Assembly: GCA_023228765.1 (NCBI GenBank)
Contig: JALOAM010000097.1
Location: 1 to 11,740 of the forward strand
DNA length: 11,740 bases
Direction of reading: 5' to 3'
Source of the DNA: Dehalococcoidia bacterium
GTDB taxonomy: Bacteria; Chloroflexota; Dehalococcoidia; UBA2979
Below the pieces are notes generated by a model. The model did no database searches. It was given only the letters and a program-made list of their open reading frames with translations, and was not told the origin of the DNA. The position numbers were made by a program, and so were the translations under genes. Each line of letters begins with the position of its first letter. The stretch's first letter is position 1. Below, piece after piece: positions 1-5,710 of the stretch.

Positions 1-309
1 GACGCCGCCGGGCTTCGCGTTCACCGCCGGATTGAGCTCCGCCGCCGAGGGCCCCACGGGGCCCTGGTAGATCCCGGCGGGCACGCGCACCTGGTCAGCG
101 CTGACCGGGCCCGCGTCACCTGTCCCGGTAGCGACAGCCGTCGCTGTCAGTTGCGCTCCGGTCTGCTGTCCGGCCTCGGGCGTCGAGTCGTCATCGCTGC
201 TGCCGCATCCGACGAGGGCGGCCCCCGCCAGTCCGGCGAGGCCGAGTCCACTGCCGCGCAGCATGGTGCGTCGCCCAACGCGCGCACCCCTCCAATAGGT
301 CCGTTCCAT
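1..309 (-). CDS. Tat-exported lipoprotein, N-terminal part (probable ABC-transporter solute-binding protein)
   Basis: Only the first 103 codons are in the window; the gene runs off the left edge. The N-terminus has a twin-arginine motif (GRRTMLRG, R13-R14), then a Gly/Ala/Leu-rich hydrophobic stretch, then a lipobox LVGC with the lipidated cysteine at residue 35. After it comes a Ser/Asp run and a Thr/Ala-rich linker typical of surface lipoproteins. The protein should therefore be folded in the cytoplasm, exported by Tat and anchored outside. The ATG at 309 is preferred over an internal ATG (residue 16), because only the longer form holds both arginines, and a GGGGG Shine-Dalgarno (316-320) sits 6 nt upstream. 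Residues 70-103 resemble the lead-in of family 5 (peptide/nickel-type) binding proteins of Chloroflexota, but the diagnostic domain lies outside the window, so that role is inference. Confidence 0.8.
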   Translation of the reverse strand, partial: MERTYWRGARVGRRTMLRGSGLGLAGLAGAALVGCGSSDDDSTPEAGQQTGAQLTATAVATGTGDAGPVSADQVRVPAGIYQGPVGPSAAELNPAVNAKPGGV

Positions 310-365
310 CAGTTTCCCCCTGAGGAACGAGCCCACCCCGACCGGTGCCTGTCACCGGTGCGGGG

Positions 366-394
366 ATGCTAGGAGCGATGCGCCCTCAACACAA
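366..394 (-). promoter_or_regulatory. Candidate sigma70-type promoter of the lipoprotein gene
   Basis: On the minus strand, TTGTGT (389-394) is followed after exactly 17 bp by TAGCAT (366-371). This would start transcription about 50 nt before the lipoprotein ATG at 309. The boxes match the consensus at only 3/6 and 4/6 positions, so spacing and location are the main support. Confidence 0.35.
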
Positions 395-397
395 ACG

Positions 398-415
398 TTA
401 TGACACTGGCCATAA
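398..415. promoter_or_regulatory. Short dyad next to the lipoprotein promoter
   Basis: TTATG and CATAA flank an 8-nt centre containing TGGC, just upstream of the candidate -35 box. The position suits an activator or repressor site, but five-base arms can arise by chance. Confidence 0.2.
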
Positions 416-450
416 GCGGTTCTGGTCGAGAAGCATCGGGCGCTGCCGTT

Positions 451-477
451 GCCCTCTCCCGTCACGAGGGAGAGGGC
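451..477 (-). terminator. Hairpin downstream of the ion permease gene
   Basis: There is a perfect 10-bp stem, GCCCTCTCCC (451-460) with GGGAGAGGGC (468-477), around a 7-nt loop. It lies 27 bp past the permease stop codon on the minus strand. No T-run follows on either strand, so it would be an atypical terminator or an mRNA 3'-end stabiliser. Confidence 0.5.
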
Positions 478-504
478 GAGAGCGGTCCTCCAGCAAGGAT
501 GTGC

Positions 505-1806
505 CTAGATGAGGAAGTAGCGCACCCAGAGGTAACCAGTGATCACGAAGACCGTGAGGATGGTCGCGGGGAAGCCGTAGCGGAAGAACTGCCAGAACGA
601 GATCGGCTCGCCGTTCCTCGCGGCAAGGTTCGCGACGAGGACGTTGGCCGACGCGCCGATGATCGTCATGTTGCCGCCGAAGTCGGCGCCGAAGGTGAGC
701 GCCCACCACAGCACGCGGTCGTCCGGGTCTCGCCCGAGCTCGGCGGTCAGATCGTCCACCACCGGGAGCATGGTGGCCGTGTACGGGATGTTGTCCACGA
801 TGCCGGAGGCGAACGCCGAGAGCCACAGCAGCAAGAACGTACCCGTGGCGCGGGAGCCTCCAGAAGCGTCGACGGCGAACTGGCCGACCTCGTCGAGGAC
901 GCCGGTGACCTCCAGGCTGCGGACGAGGATGAACAGCCCGATGAAGAAGAAGAGTGTGACCCACTCGACCTCCCGGAGCGCCTCGTAGGGGTCGACACGG
1001 GTGACGACGAGGAGGAGCGTCGCGCCCATCATCGCCACGGCCGCGGGCTCGTATCCCAGCGGGCCGTGGAAGACGAACCCGACCAGCGTGAGCGCCAGGA
1101 CGCCGAGGCTGATCCGCAGGAGGGTGTGGTTCGTGATCAGCGACGACTCGTCGAGCTTCATCACCTCGGCGCGGACCTCCGGGTTGGCGACCATGGAGCC
1201 GCGCATCCGGAACCAGAGGTAGGCGATGTACGCGGCCAGCGCGAGGATCGCGCCCGGCGCGACGTGCCACGCGAACTCGGCGAACCCGATGCCGGCGTGC
1301 GACCCGATGAGCACGTTCGGAGGGTCGCCGATCAGCGTGGCGGCCCCGCCGAGGTTCGAGGCGATCGCTTCCGCGATGAGCATCGGCGGCGCGGGCACCC
1401 TCAGCGTCCGCGCCACCAGCACCGTGATCGGCGCGATCAGGACGACCGTGGTGACGTTGTCGAGCACCGAGGACACCACCGCGGTCACGAGGCACAGGAG
1501 GATCAGCACCATCAACGGGTGCCCACCGGCCACCTTCGTGGTGCGGACGGCGAGCCACTGGAAGACGCCCGTGCTCGCCATCGTGTTCGCGATCACCATC
1601 ATCCCGGCGAGCAGGAAGATGACGTTGAGGTCGATCGCGTCGAATGCTTCATGGGAGTCCAGGACGCCGATGAAGATGACGAGCATGCCTCCCGCAAGGG
1701 CGGCGCTCGTCTTGTGCACCCGTTCAGATGCGATGGCGACATAGGTGGCGATGAACACGCCCGTCGCGAGGTACGCCTCGTTAATGCTGGTCTCCTCAAC
1801 AAGCAT
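505..1806 (-). CDS. ArsB/NhaD-type ion permease (SLC13/CitM-like)
   Basis: This 433-residue polytopic inner-membrane protein belongs to the ion transporter superfamily of ArsB, NhaD and CitM, which move anions or exchange Na+/H+. Two related half-motifs show the internal duplication. In the first half are SSVLDNVTTVVLIAPI (112-127) and NLGGAATLIGDPPNVLIG (151-168). In the second are SGIVDNIPYTATMLPVV (334-350) and GADFGGNMTIIGASANVL (373-390). Both -DN- and GxxxTxIG/xNVL signatures are intact, and length is normal. The substrate cannot be assigned; no arsenic-resistance gene is nearby. The reading frame stays open to a GTG at 1887, but those 27 extra residues are Pro/Arg-rich and unlike a permease start. 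The ATG at 1806 lacks a Shine-Dalgarno, whereas GAGGAG (1792-1797) stands 6 nt before an in-frame ATT at 1785, so the exact start is uncertain. Confidence 0.9.
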   Translation of the reverse strand: MLVEETSINEAYLATGVFIATYVAIASERVHKTSAALAGGMLVIFIGVLDSHEAFDAIDLNVIFLLAGMMVIANTMASTGVFQWLAVRTTKVAGGHPLMVLILLCLVTAVVSSVLDNVTTVVLIAPITVLVARTLRVPAPPMLIAEAIASNLGGAATLIGDPPNVLIGSHAGIGFAEFAWHVAPGAILALAAYIAYLWFRMRGSMVANPEVRAEVMKLDESSLITNHTLLRISLGVLALTLVGFVFHGPLGYEPAAVAMMGATLLLVVTRVDPYEALREVEWVTLFFFIGLFILVRSLEVTGVLDEVGQFAVDASGGSRATGTFLLLWLSAFASGIVDNIPYTATMLPVVDDLTAELGRDPDDRVLWWALTFGADFGGNMTIIGASANVLVANLAARNGEPISFWQFFRYGFPATILTVFVITGYLWVRYFLI

Positions 1807-2060
1807 CGGAGGCGTTCGTGCGTCCGACCCGGGAGGGACTCTAACCGCACGGCCGTTATGGGCGAGGGGGCTCCTCGCCGGCGGCACGCGTTGACGCGAG
1901 GATGAAGGCGAGTACGCCGAGGGATCCCGGAGTGCCCGCGCGATGAGCGACGCAGAGGCGTCGCTGTTCCCGCAATACCTCTGTCACGTCATGGCAAGGA
2001 GGCTCGCACGTAGCGGAAGCGGCATGTCCGAGGATCAGCCTTCTGAGTCGCCAACTTCAG

Positions 2061-2900
2061 ATGCTCGTCGTGCTCGTCATGGGCGTGCTCGCGGGCAGTC
2101 TGCCCATCCTCCTGGAGGCGTGGACCTCTGGCGGCGACACGCGGCCGCCGATGTCCCTCGCCGCGCGCAGCGCGCCCCTGGATCGCACCGACACGTTCAC
2201 CCTTGCCTCGGACGAGGAGAGCGGCGGACGCATCCCCCTCGTTGCCCCCGCACCCATCGAGGCCCCGACTCCGACCATCACCCTCGCGAGCGCGCCGGTC
2301 GCGTCCCTAGCGCCGCCCGCGACTCCGTCGTCGACGCCCACGATCGATGCCCCGGAACTCTCGCCGCCATCCGAGACCCCCTCGCCATCGCCGACCTCGA
2401 CGCCCCCGTCCGAGGAGACCCCGGCCCCGACGCCGACTTCGACACCCACCTCGACGCCCTCGCCCAAGCCAACCGAAGAGCCACCACCGCGGTTCCCACC
2501 GGAGCCCACATGGACACCGACGCCGGAACCGGAGTCGACGCCAGAGCCAACACCGGAGCCCACACCGGAGCCAACGCCGCCACCTACCTCGACGGCCCCG
2601 GCAACACCTACCCCGACTGAGTCGCCCACTTCAACTCCGACGGCATCACCGACCGAGTCGACAACACCCACTGAGACGGCAACGCCCACCGAGACAGTGA
2701 CCACGACACCCGAGCCGCCAACGACCACGGAGACACCATCGCCAACGACGACCGCACCCGAATCACCGCCGACGGCATCTCCGACCGCCCCCACGACCGA
2801 GCCCTCCGAAGGGGAGCAGTCGCTATTCGGCGCTTGGGACTTCTGGCCGTTCGACAACGGGGATGACGAGGACAACGGCCCGTCGTGGTGGATCTGGTGA
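2061..2900 (+). CDS. Pro/Thr/Ser-rich membrane-anchored protein of unknown function
   Basis: I do not recognise the family. The 279-residue product has a hydrophobic N-terminal segment (about 1-18, MLVVLVMGVLAGSLPILL) that fits a signal peptide or membrane anchor. A long low-complexity region (about 60-250) of Thr-Pro, Ser-Pro and Glu-Pro pairs follows, including three TPEP units in tandem from residue 160. It ends in a short, compositionally different tail: aromatic (FGAWDFWPF, 256-264), acidic (GDDEDNG) and finally SWWIW. Such Thr/Pro regions usually act as extended wall- or surface-exposed spacers, so the tail may be the functional end. The bias keeps other frames open here too; this frame is chosen because both ends look like protein. 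The ATG at 2061 has no Shine-Dalgarno and no basic n-region. An in-frame CTG at 2043, preceded by GAGGA (2030-2034), would add MSRQLQ. Confidence 0.65.
   Translation: MLVVLVMGVLAGSLPILLEAWTSGGDTRPPMSLAARSAPLDRTDTFTLASDEESGGRIPLVAPAPIEAPTPTITLASAPVASLAPPATPSSTPTIDAPELSPPSETPSPSPTSTPPSEETPAPTPTSTPTSTPSPKPTEEPPPRFPPEPTWTPTPEPESTPEPTPEPTPEPTPPPTSTAPATPTPTESPTSTPTASPTESTTPTETATPTETVTTTPEPPTTTETPSPTTTAPESPPTASPTAPTTEPSEGEQSLFGAWDFWPFDNGDDEDNGPSWWIW
2538..2579 (+). repeat. 12-nt tandem repeat coding for TPEP units
   Basis: Three full copies of a 12-nt unit (Thr-Pro-Glu-Pro), plus a further Thr-Pro, run inside the Thr/Pro-rich protein. They differ only at third codon positions. This is the most regular part of the spacer and a likely place for length variation between strains. 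Confidence 0.6.
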
Positions 2901-2966
2901 GATCGAGGCGGGAGGGGCTCGGGCTCGCCTGCGCACTTTCTCAACGCCGTACACCTAACGACGTTC

Positions 2967-2972
2967 TACGAT
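2967..2972 (+). promoter_or_regulatory. Candidate -10 box upstream of the metallopeptidase
   Basis: TACGAT lies 70 nt before the metallopeptidase start, in the 142-bp gap after the Thr/Pro-rich gene. The same hexamer precedes two other plus-strand genes here (5699 and 6989). No -35 box is evident. It sits between the arms of a separated inverted repeat, CGTACACC (2948-2955) and GGTGTACG (3011-3018). Confidence 0.25.
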
Positions 2973-3042
2973 CGCGCACCGGGCGGGATGGAGGGCCACT
3001 CCACCACACCGGTGTACGTGAGCGTGGGCGAAAGGTGCCTCC

Positions 3043-3939
3043 ATGCGGTTCAAACGAGGGGCTCGACTCAACACCTCGCAGGTGCGGGATCGTCGAGGTG
3101 CGCGCTCGGTGGGCGGACTCGGTGGGATGCCGGCTGCCCTCGGCGGTGGAGGCGGGATCGTCGGGGTCGTGGTCCTCCTCATCCTCGTGCTCAGCGGGGG
3201 GATGGACCTCGGCGGGCTCACGGGCAGCGGCGGCTCGGCCCTGTCGGGCGGCTCCGTCTCCGACTCGACGCTGTCCGAGGACTGCCAGACCGGCGAGGAC
3301 GCGAACGAGCGGCAGGACTGCCGCATCGTCGCGGTCGTGAACAGCGTGCAGGAATACTGGGACGGCGAGTTCGAGCGGCGGAACGCCTCCTACCGGTTCG
3401 CGCCCACGGAGCTGTTCACCGGCCAGACGAACACGCAGTGCGGCGCGGCGTCCTCCGCAGTCGGGCCGTTCTACTGCCCGCCGGGCCAGAGCGTGTACCT
3501 GGACCTGACTTTCTTCCAGGAACTCCAGACGCAGTTCGGCGCCCAGGGTGGCCCCTTCGCCGAGGCGTACGTCGTGGCGCACGAGTACGGCCACCACGTC
3601 CAGAACCTGCTCGGACTCCTCGACGAGGTCGGCGGGGCGACGGGCCCGGGGAGCAATGCGGTCCGCACGGAGCTGCAGGCCGACTGCTTCGCCGGCATCT
3701 GGGCGCACCACGCGACGGACACCGAGCTCATCGAACGACTGACCGAGGCGGACATCGCGGCCGGCCTCGACGCTGCGGCCGCCGTCGGTGACGACCGCAT
3801 CCAGGAACGCTTCCAGGGTGAAGTCCAGCCCGAGGCGTGGACCCACGGCTCGGCCGCGCAGCGACAGCAGTGGTTCCTCGTGGGCTACCAGGGCGGCGAC
3901 ATGGAGCGGTGCGACACGTTCCGCGCTGACATCAACTAG
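3043..3939 (+). CDS. YpfJ/KPN_02809-type neutral zinc metallopeptidase
   Basis: This 298-residue protein has the normal length and layout for the family. A basic cytoplasmic N-terminus (1-27) with the typical RFKRGARLNTSQVRDRRG start leads into a Gly-rich stretch and one membrane span (about 37-51). A Gly/Ser linker follows, then the extracytoplasmic domain. The zinc-binding catalytic motif HEYGHH is at 180-185, with the following ELQAD (210-214) that supplies the next conserved acidic residues. Cysteines at 81, 93, 133, 145, 215 and 290 could form disulfides outside the membrane. The ATG at 3043 has a Shine-Dalgarno-like AAAGGTG (3031-3037) 5 nt upstream. The natural substrate of this family is not established. 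It stands alone transcriptionally between the Thr/Pro-rich gene and a convergent small gene. Confidence 0.93.
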   Translation: MRFKRGARLNTSQVRDRRGARSVGGLGGMPAALGGGGGIVGVVVLLILVLSGGMDLGGLTGSGGSALSGGSVSDSTLSEDCQTGEDANERQDCRIVAVVNSVQEYWDGEFERRNASYRFAPTELFTGQTNTQCGAASSAVGPFYCPPGQSVYLDLTFFQELQTQFGAQGGPFAEAYVVAHEYGHHVQNLLGLLDEVGGATGPGSNAVRTELQADCFAGIWAHHATDTELIERLTEADIAAGLDAAAAVGDDRIQERFQGEVQPEAWTHGSAAQRQQWFLVGYQGGDMERCDTFRADIN

Positions 3940-3967
3940 CCCGCACACAGCATCGGGCGAGGGCTAC

Positions 3968-3991
3968 TCCCGGGGCGGATTACTCCCGGGA
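3968..3991. terminator. Hairpin between convergent genes (possible bidirectional terminator)
   Basis: TCCCGGG (3968-3974) and CCCGGGA (3985-3991) form a 7-bp GC stem around a 10-nt loop. It begins 28 bp after the metallopeptidase stop and covers the stop codon of the convergent small gene. The two arms are also part of a direct repeat, TACTCCCGGG at 3965 and 3981. No T-run is present, so termination is inferred from position only. Confidence 0.35.
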
Positions 3992-4117
3992 CGAGGCCCA
4001 TGTCCAGCCGTTGCTGTCGTCGTGCAGACCCTCGTGGCCACGCGGGAGACGGCAGCGGACGCGCGCGCACTCGTCGTTCACCGTCTCGGCGAGGCAGTCG
4101 GGGTGGAGTTCGGTCAT
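3980..4117 (-). CDS. 45-residue Cys/His protein, possible zinc-binding miniprotein
   Basis: This is a small gene of unknown function. The product has cysteines at 8, 17 and 22 and histidines at 5, 28 and 32. Its core, CRLPRGHEGLH (22-32), gives the pattern C-x5-H-x3-H, followed by a Trp-containing end (NGWTW). That C...GHxGxH...W arrangement recurs in small proteins of high-GC bacteria and their phages, as far as I recall, and looks like a metal knuckle; this is inference. The ATG at 4117 is chosen over a GTG at 4165 because the extra residues lack the motif and because the GTG overlaps the preceding gene's stop. There is no clear Shine-Dalgarno. It follows the MFS carrier gene on the same strand after 47 bp and may be co-transcribed with it. 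Confidence 0.6.
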   Translation of the reverse strand: MTELHPDCLAETVNDECARVRCRLPRGHEGLHDDSNGWTWASSRE

Positions 4118-4164
4118 GCGACCAGTATGGCCGGCGTGTCGAGGCACCTGACGCCGCGCTCGCA

Positions 4165-5529
4165 CTACGCCGGAACGGACGCGGCCTCGCCCTCAGCCGG
4201 TGCCGGGAGGATCGAGGTCGGCTCCGGCGGCTCAGACTCGGAGTCGCCCTGTCGGTCGTGACGCCTCGGACGGCGCGCCAGGGCGAAGAAGATCGAGCCG
4301 CCGGCGGCGAAGCCCGCGAGGATGTCGAAGCCGGCGCGGTAGGACTCCGTGATGTCGTACATGAACCCGGCGATCAGCGGCCCCGCGATCGCGCCGAGGA
4401 TCACGACCATGTTGGAGATCCCCATGATCGCCCCGAAGGAGGCGCGCCCGAAGTAGTCCGCGCGCAGCGCCGCCATCTGCGGCCCGCGCATCCCCCACGC
4501 GCTGCCGTGGATGATCACGAAGGCACCCACCATCCACGCGTTCGAGGCGTGCGCGAGGATCACCATCCCCACCGCGTGCATCCCCATGCAGCAGAACGCC
4601 ATGAACCGCTTGCTGGAGTGGTCACCGATCCACCCTCCGGCGAGCGTCCCGAACATGAACACGAGCGTCACCGCCGAGTAGACCCCGGCGGCCGCGCCCA
4701 GCGAGTACCCGAGCGACTCGTTGAGGTGCGAGACCATGTGGACGTTCACGGCACCGACGACGAACAACGCCGCGCCGTGCCCGAACGAGAGCCACCAGAA
4801 CGAGGGCTCTCGCAGCGCCTCACGGAGCGTGAAGTCGCGGGCGGGCGAGGAGCCGAGGATCCGCGGGGCGCCCTCGGGCAGCGGCGCGTCGCCGTCGGGC
4901 AGGAGTCCGAGGTCCGCCGGCCGGCTCACGAGCAGCCTCGTCATCGGGAACCCGACCACGAGCGTCAGGACGGCGGAGAGCATCGCGGTGTTCCGCCACC
5001 CCCACCCCTCGAGGGCGAGCACGACCAGCGGCACGACGACCCCGCCGAGGGCGCCTCCCACGCTCACCAGGCTCAGGGCGGTGGAGCGGCGGCGCTCGAA
5101 CCAGTTCACGACGGCGGTGGTGAGGGTGAGGTACCCGACCAGGCTCGCCCCGACCGCCATTACCAGGAACGCGCCGTAGAACTGGAGCGGCGTATTGATG
5201 CGGCTGAAGAGCAGGAAGCCCAGCGCGAGGATCACGAGCCCGATGCGCACCACCGCCTTTGGGCCGATGCGGTCGACGAGCCAGCCCTGGAACGGGCCGA
5301 CGATGCCGCCCTCGGCCTCGCGGAGGGCGGACGCGCCCGCGAGGACCGTGCGGCTCCACCCAAACTCGTTGCTGAGGACCACCACGTAGGCACCGTACGC
5401 CTGCCCGAGGAGCGAGCCCTGCAGCAGTTGCAGGGCCCCTCCCGCCAGCACGATCCACCAACCGTGGAACAGCCGACGACGCGGCAACGGAGCACCCTTC
5501 AGCGGGCGACGCTGGAATCGCGGAATCAT
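4165..5529 (-). CDS. MFS transporter, OFA/monocarboxylate-like family
   Basis: This 454-residue inner-membrane carrier is predicted to have 12 spans in two halves, with a hydrophilic centre (about 205-245) and a polar, Pro/Glu-rich C-terminal tail from about residue 420. It starts with the FHGWWIVLAGG signature (21-31), and FGWSR (56-60) precedes the second span, as in oxalate/formate antiporters and monocarboxylate carriers. The loop 2-3 MFS motif is QGWLVDRIGPK (81-91), and its counterpart in the second half is GGWIGDHSSKR (298-308). Likely substrates are small organic acids, but none can be named. The ATG at 5529 follows no recognisable Shine-Dalgarno. The gene diverges from the MFS exporter at 5711 across 181 bp, and the small Cys/His gene lies directly downstream of it. 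Confidence 0.92.
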   Translation of the reverse strand: MIPRFQRRPLKGAPLPRRRLFHGWWIVLAGGALQLLQGSLLGQAYGAYVVVLSNEFGWSRTVLAGASALREAEGGIVGPFQGWLVDRIGPKAVVRIGLVILALGFLLFSRINTPLQFYGAFLVMAVGASLVGYLTLTTAVVNWFERRRSTALSLVSVGGALGGVVVPLVVLALEGWGWRNTAMLSAVLTLVVGFPMTRLLVSRPADLGLLPDGDAPLPEGAPRILGSSPARDFTLREALREPSFWWLSFGHGAALFVVGAVNVHMVSHLNESLGYSLGAAAGVYSAVTLVFMFGTLAGGWIGDHSSKRFMAFCCMGMHAVGMVILAHASNAWMVGAFVIIHGSAWGMRGPQMAALRADYFGRASFGAIMGISNMVVILGAIAGPLIAGFMYDITESYRAGFDILAGFAAGGSIFFALARRPRRHDRQGDSESEPPEPTSILPAPAEGEAASVPA

Positions 5530-5551
5530 ACGCGCGTTGTCGGTAATGGTC

Positions 5552-5575
5552 GTCCTGAGGACGGTACGAGCGTAC
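5552..5575. promoter_or_regulatory. Two adjacent dyads in the divergent promoter region
   Basis: GTCCT-G-AGGAC (5552-5562) is followed by GTACG-AG-CGTAC (5564-5575), both palindromic apart from their centres. They lie 23 to 46 bp before the OFA-like carrier start, in the gap shared with the DHA1 exporter. The spacing suits a dimeric regulator that might control either gene. Read on the minus strand, the second dyad contains TACGCT, a possible -10 box. Confidence 0.3.
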
Positions 5576-5698
5576 AGGTGGGTCGTTTTGCGGCATCTCG
5601 TCCGGTCCCGACGGAGACGGAGTGAGGACGGACGTTACTCGCCCGGAGATCTCGCCGAATGTCATCGCGTCCGTGATGTGCGTGAGGGCGCGCCCGCA

Positions 5699-5704
5699 TA
5701 CGAT
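5699..5704 (+). promoter_or_regulatory. -10 box positioned for a leaderless transcript
   Basis: TACGAT ends 6 nt before the ATG of the DHA1 exporter (5711). A -10 hexamer at this distance places transcription start at or next to the start codon. This TANNNT-N6-ATG layout is known for leaderless genes in several high-GC phyla. The absence of a Shine-Dalgarno supports it; no good -35 box is visible. Confidence 0.4.
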
Positions 5705-5710
5705 CCGGCG

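Noticed and set aside
48..65. Perfect 8-bp inverted repeat AGGGCCCC-AC-GGGGCCCT
   Set aside because: It lies within the lipoprotein coding sequence, its centre is only 2 nt, and it is explained by Gly/Pro/Val codons.
505..1806. Assignment of the ion permease as an arsenite efflux pump (ArsB)
   Set aside because: ArsB, NhaD and related families share these motifs; no arsR, arsC or other arsenic gene is present, so the substrate is left open.
400..1905. Long plus-strand open frame of 501 codons opposite the ion permease
   Set aside because: It is rich in Arg, Asp, Glu and His, has no domain, and mirrors a clear permease gene. Such frames are expected in high-GC DNA.
1943..2620. Plus-strand open frame beginning MSDAEASLFP
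   Set aside because: It turns into Arg/His-rich sequence and overlaps the Thr/Pro-rich gene in another frame. Its early part has poor third-position GC. Kept only as a possible frameshift explanation.
2057..2944. 295-codon minus-strand Gly/Val-rich open frame opposite the Thr/Pro-rich protein
   Set aside because: GVGVGS-type repeats are the complement of Thr/Pro codons. Its ends do not resemble a protein, whereas the plus frame has a membrane segment and a distinct tail.
3965..3990. Direct repeat TACTCCCGGG, two copies 16 bp apart, as a possible attachment site or mobile-element scar
   Set aside because: Ten bases, no integrase or transposase nearby; a small local duplication that also forms the hairpin is enough to explain it.
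4000..5625. 541-codon plus-strand open frame opposite the OFA-like carrier
   Set aside because: Arg/Glu/His-rich composition with no motif; the opposite strand encodes an obvious MFS protein.
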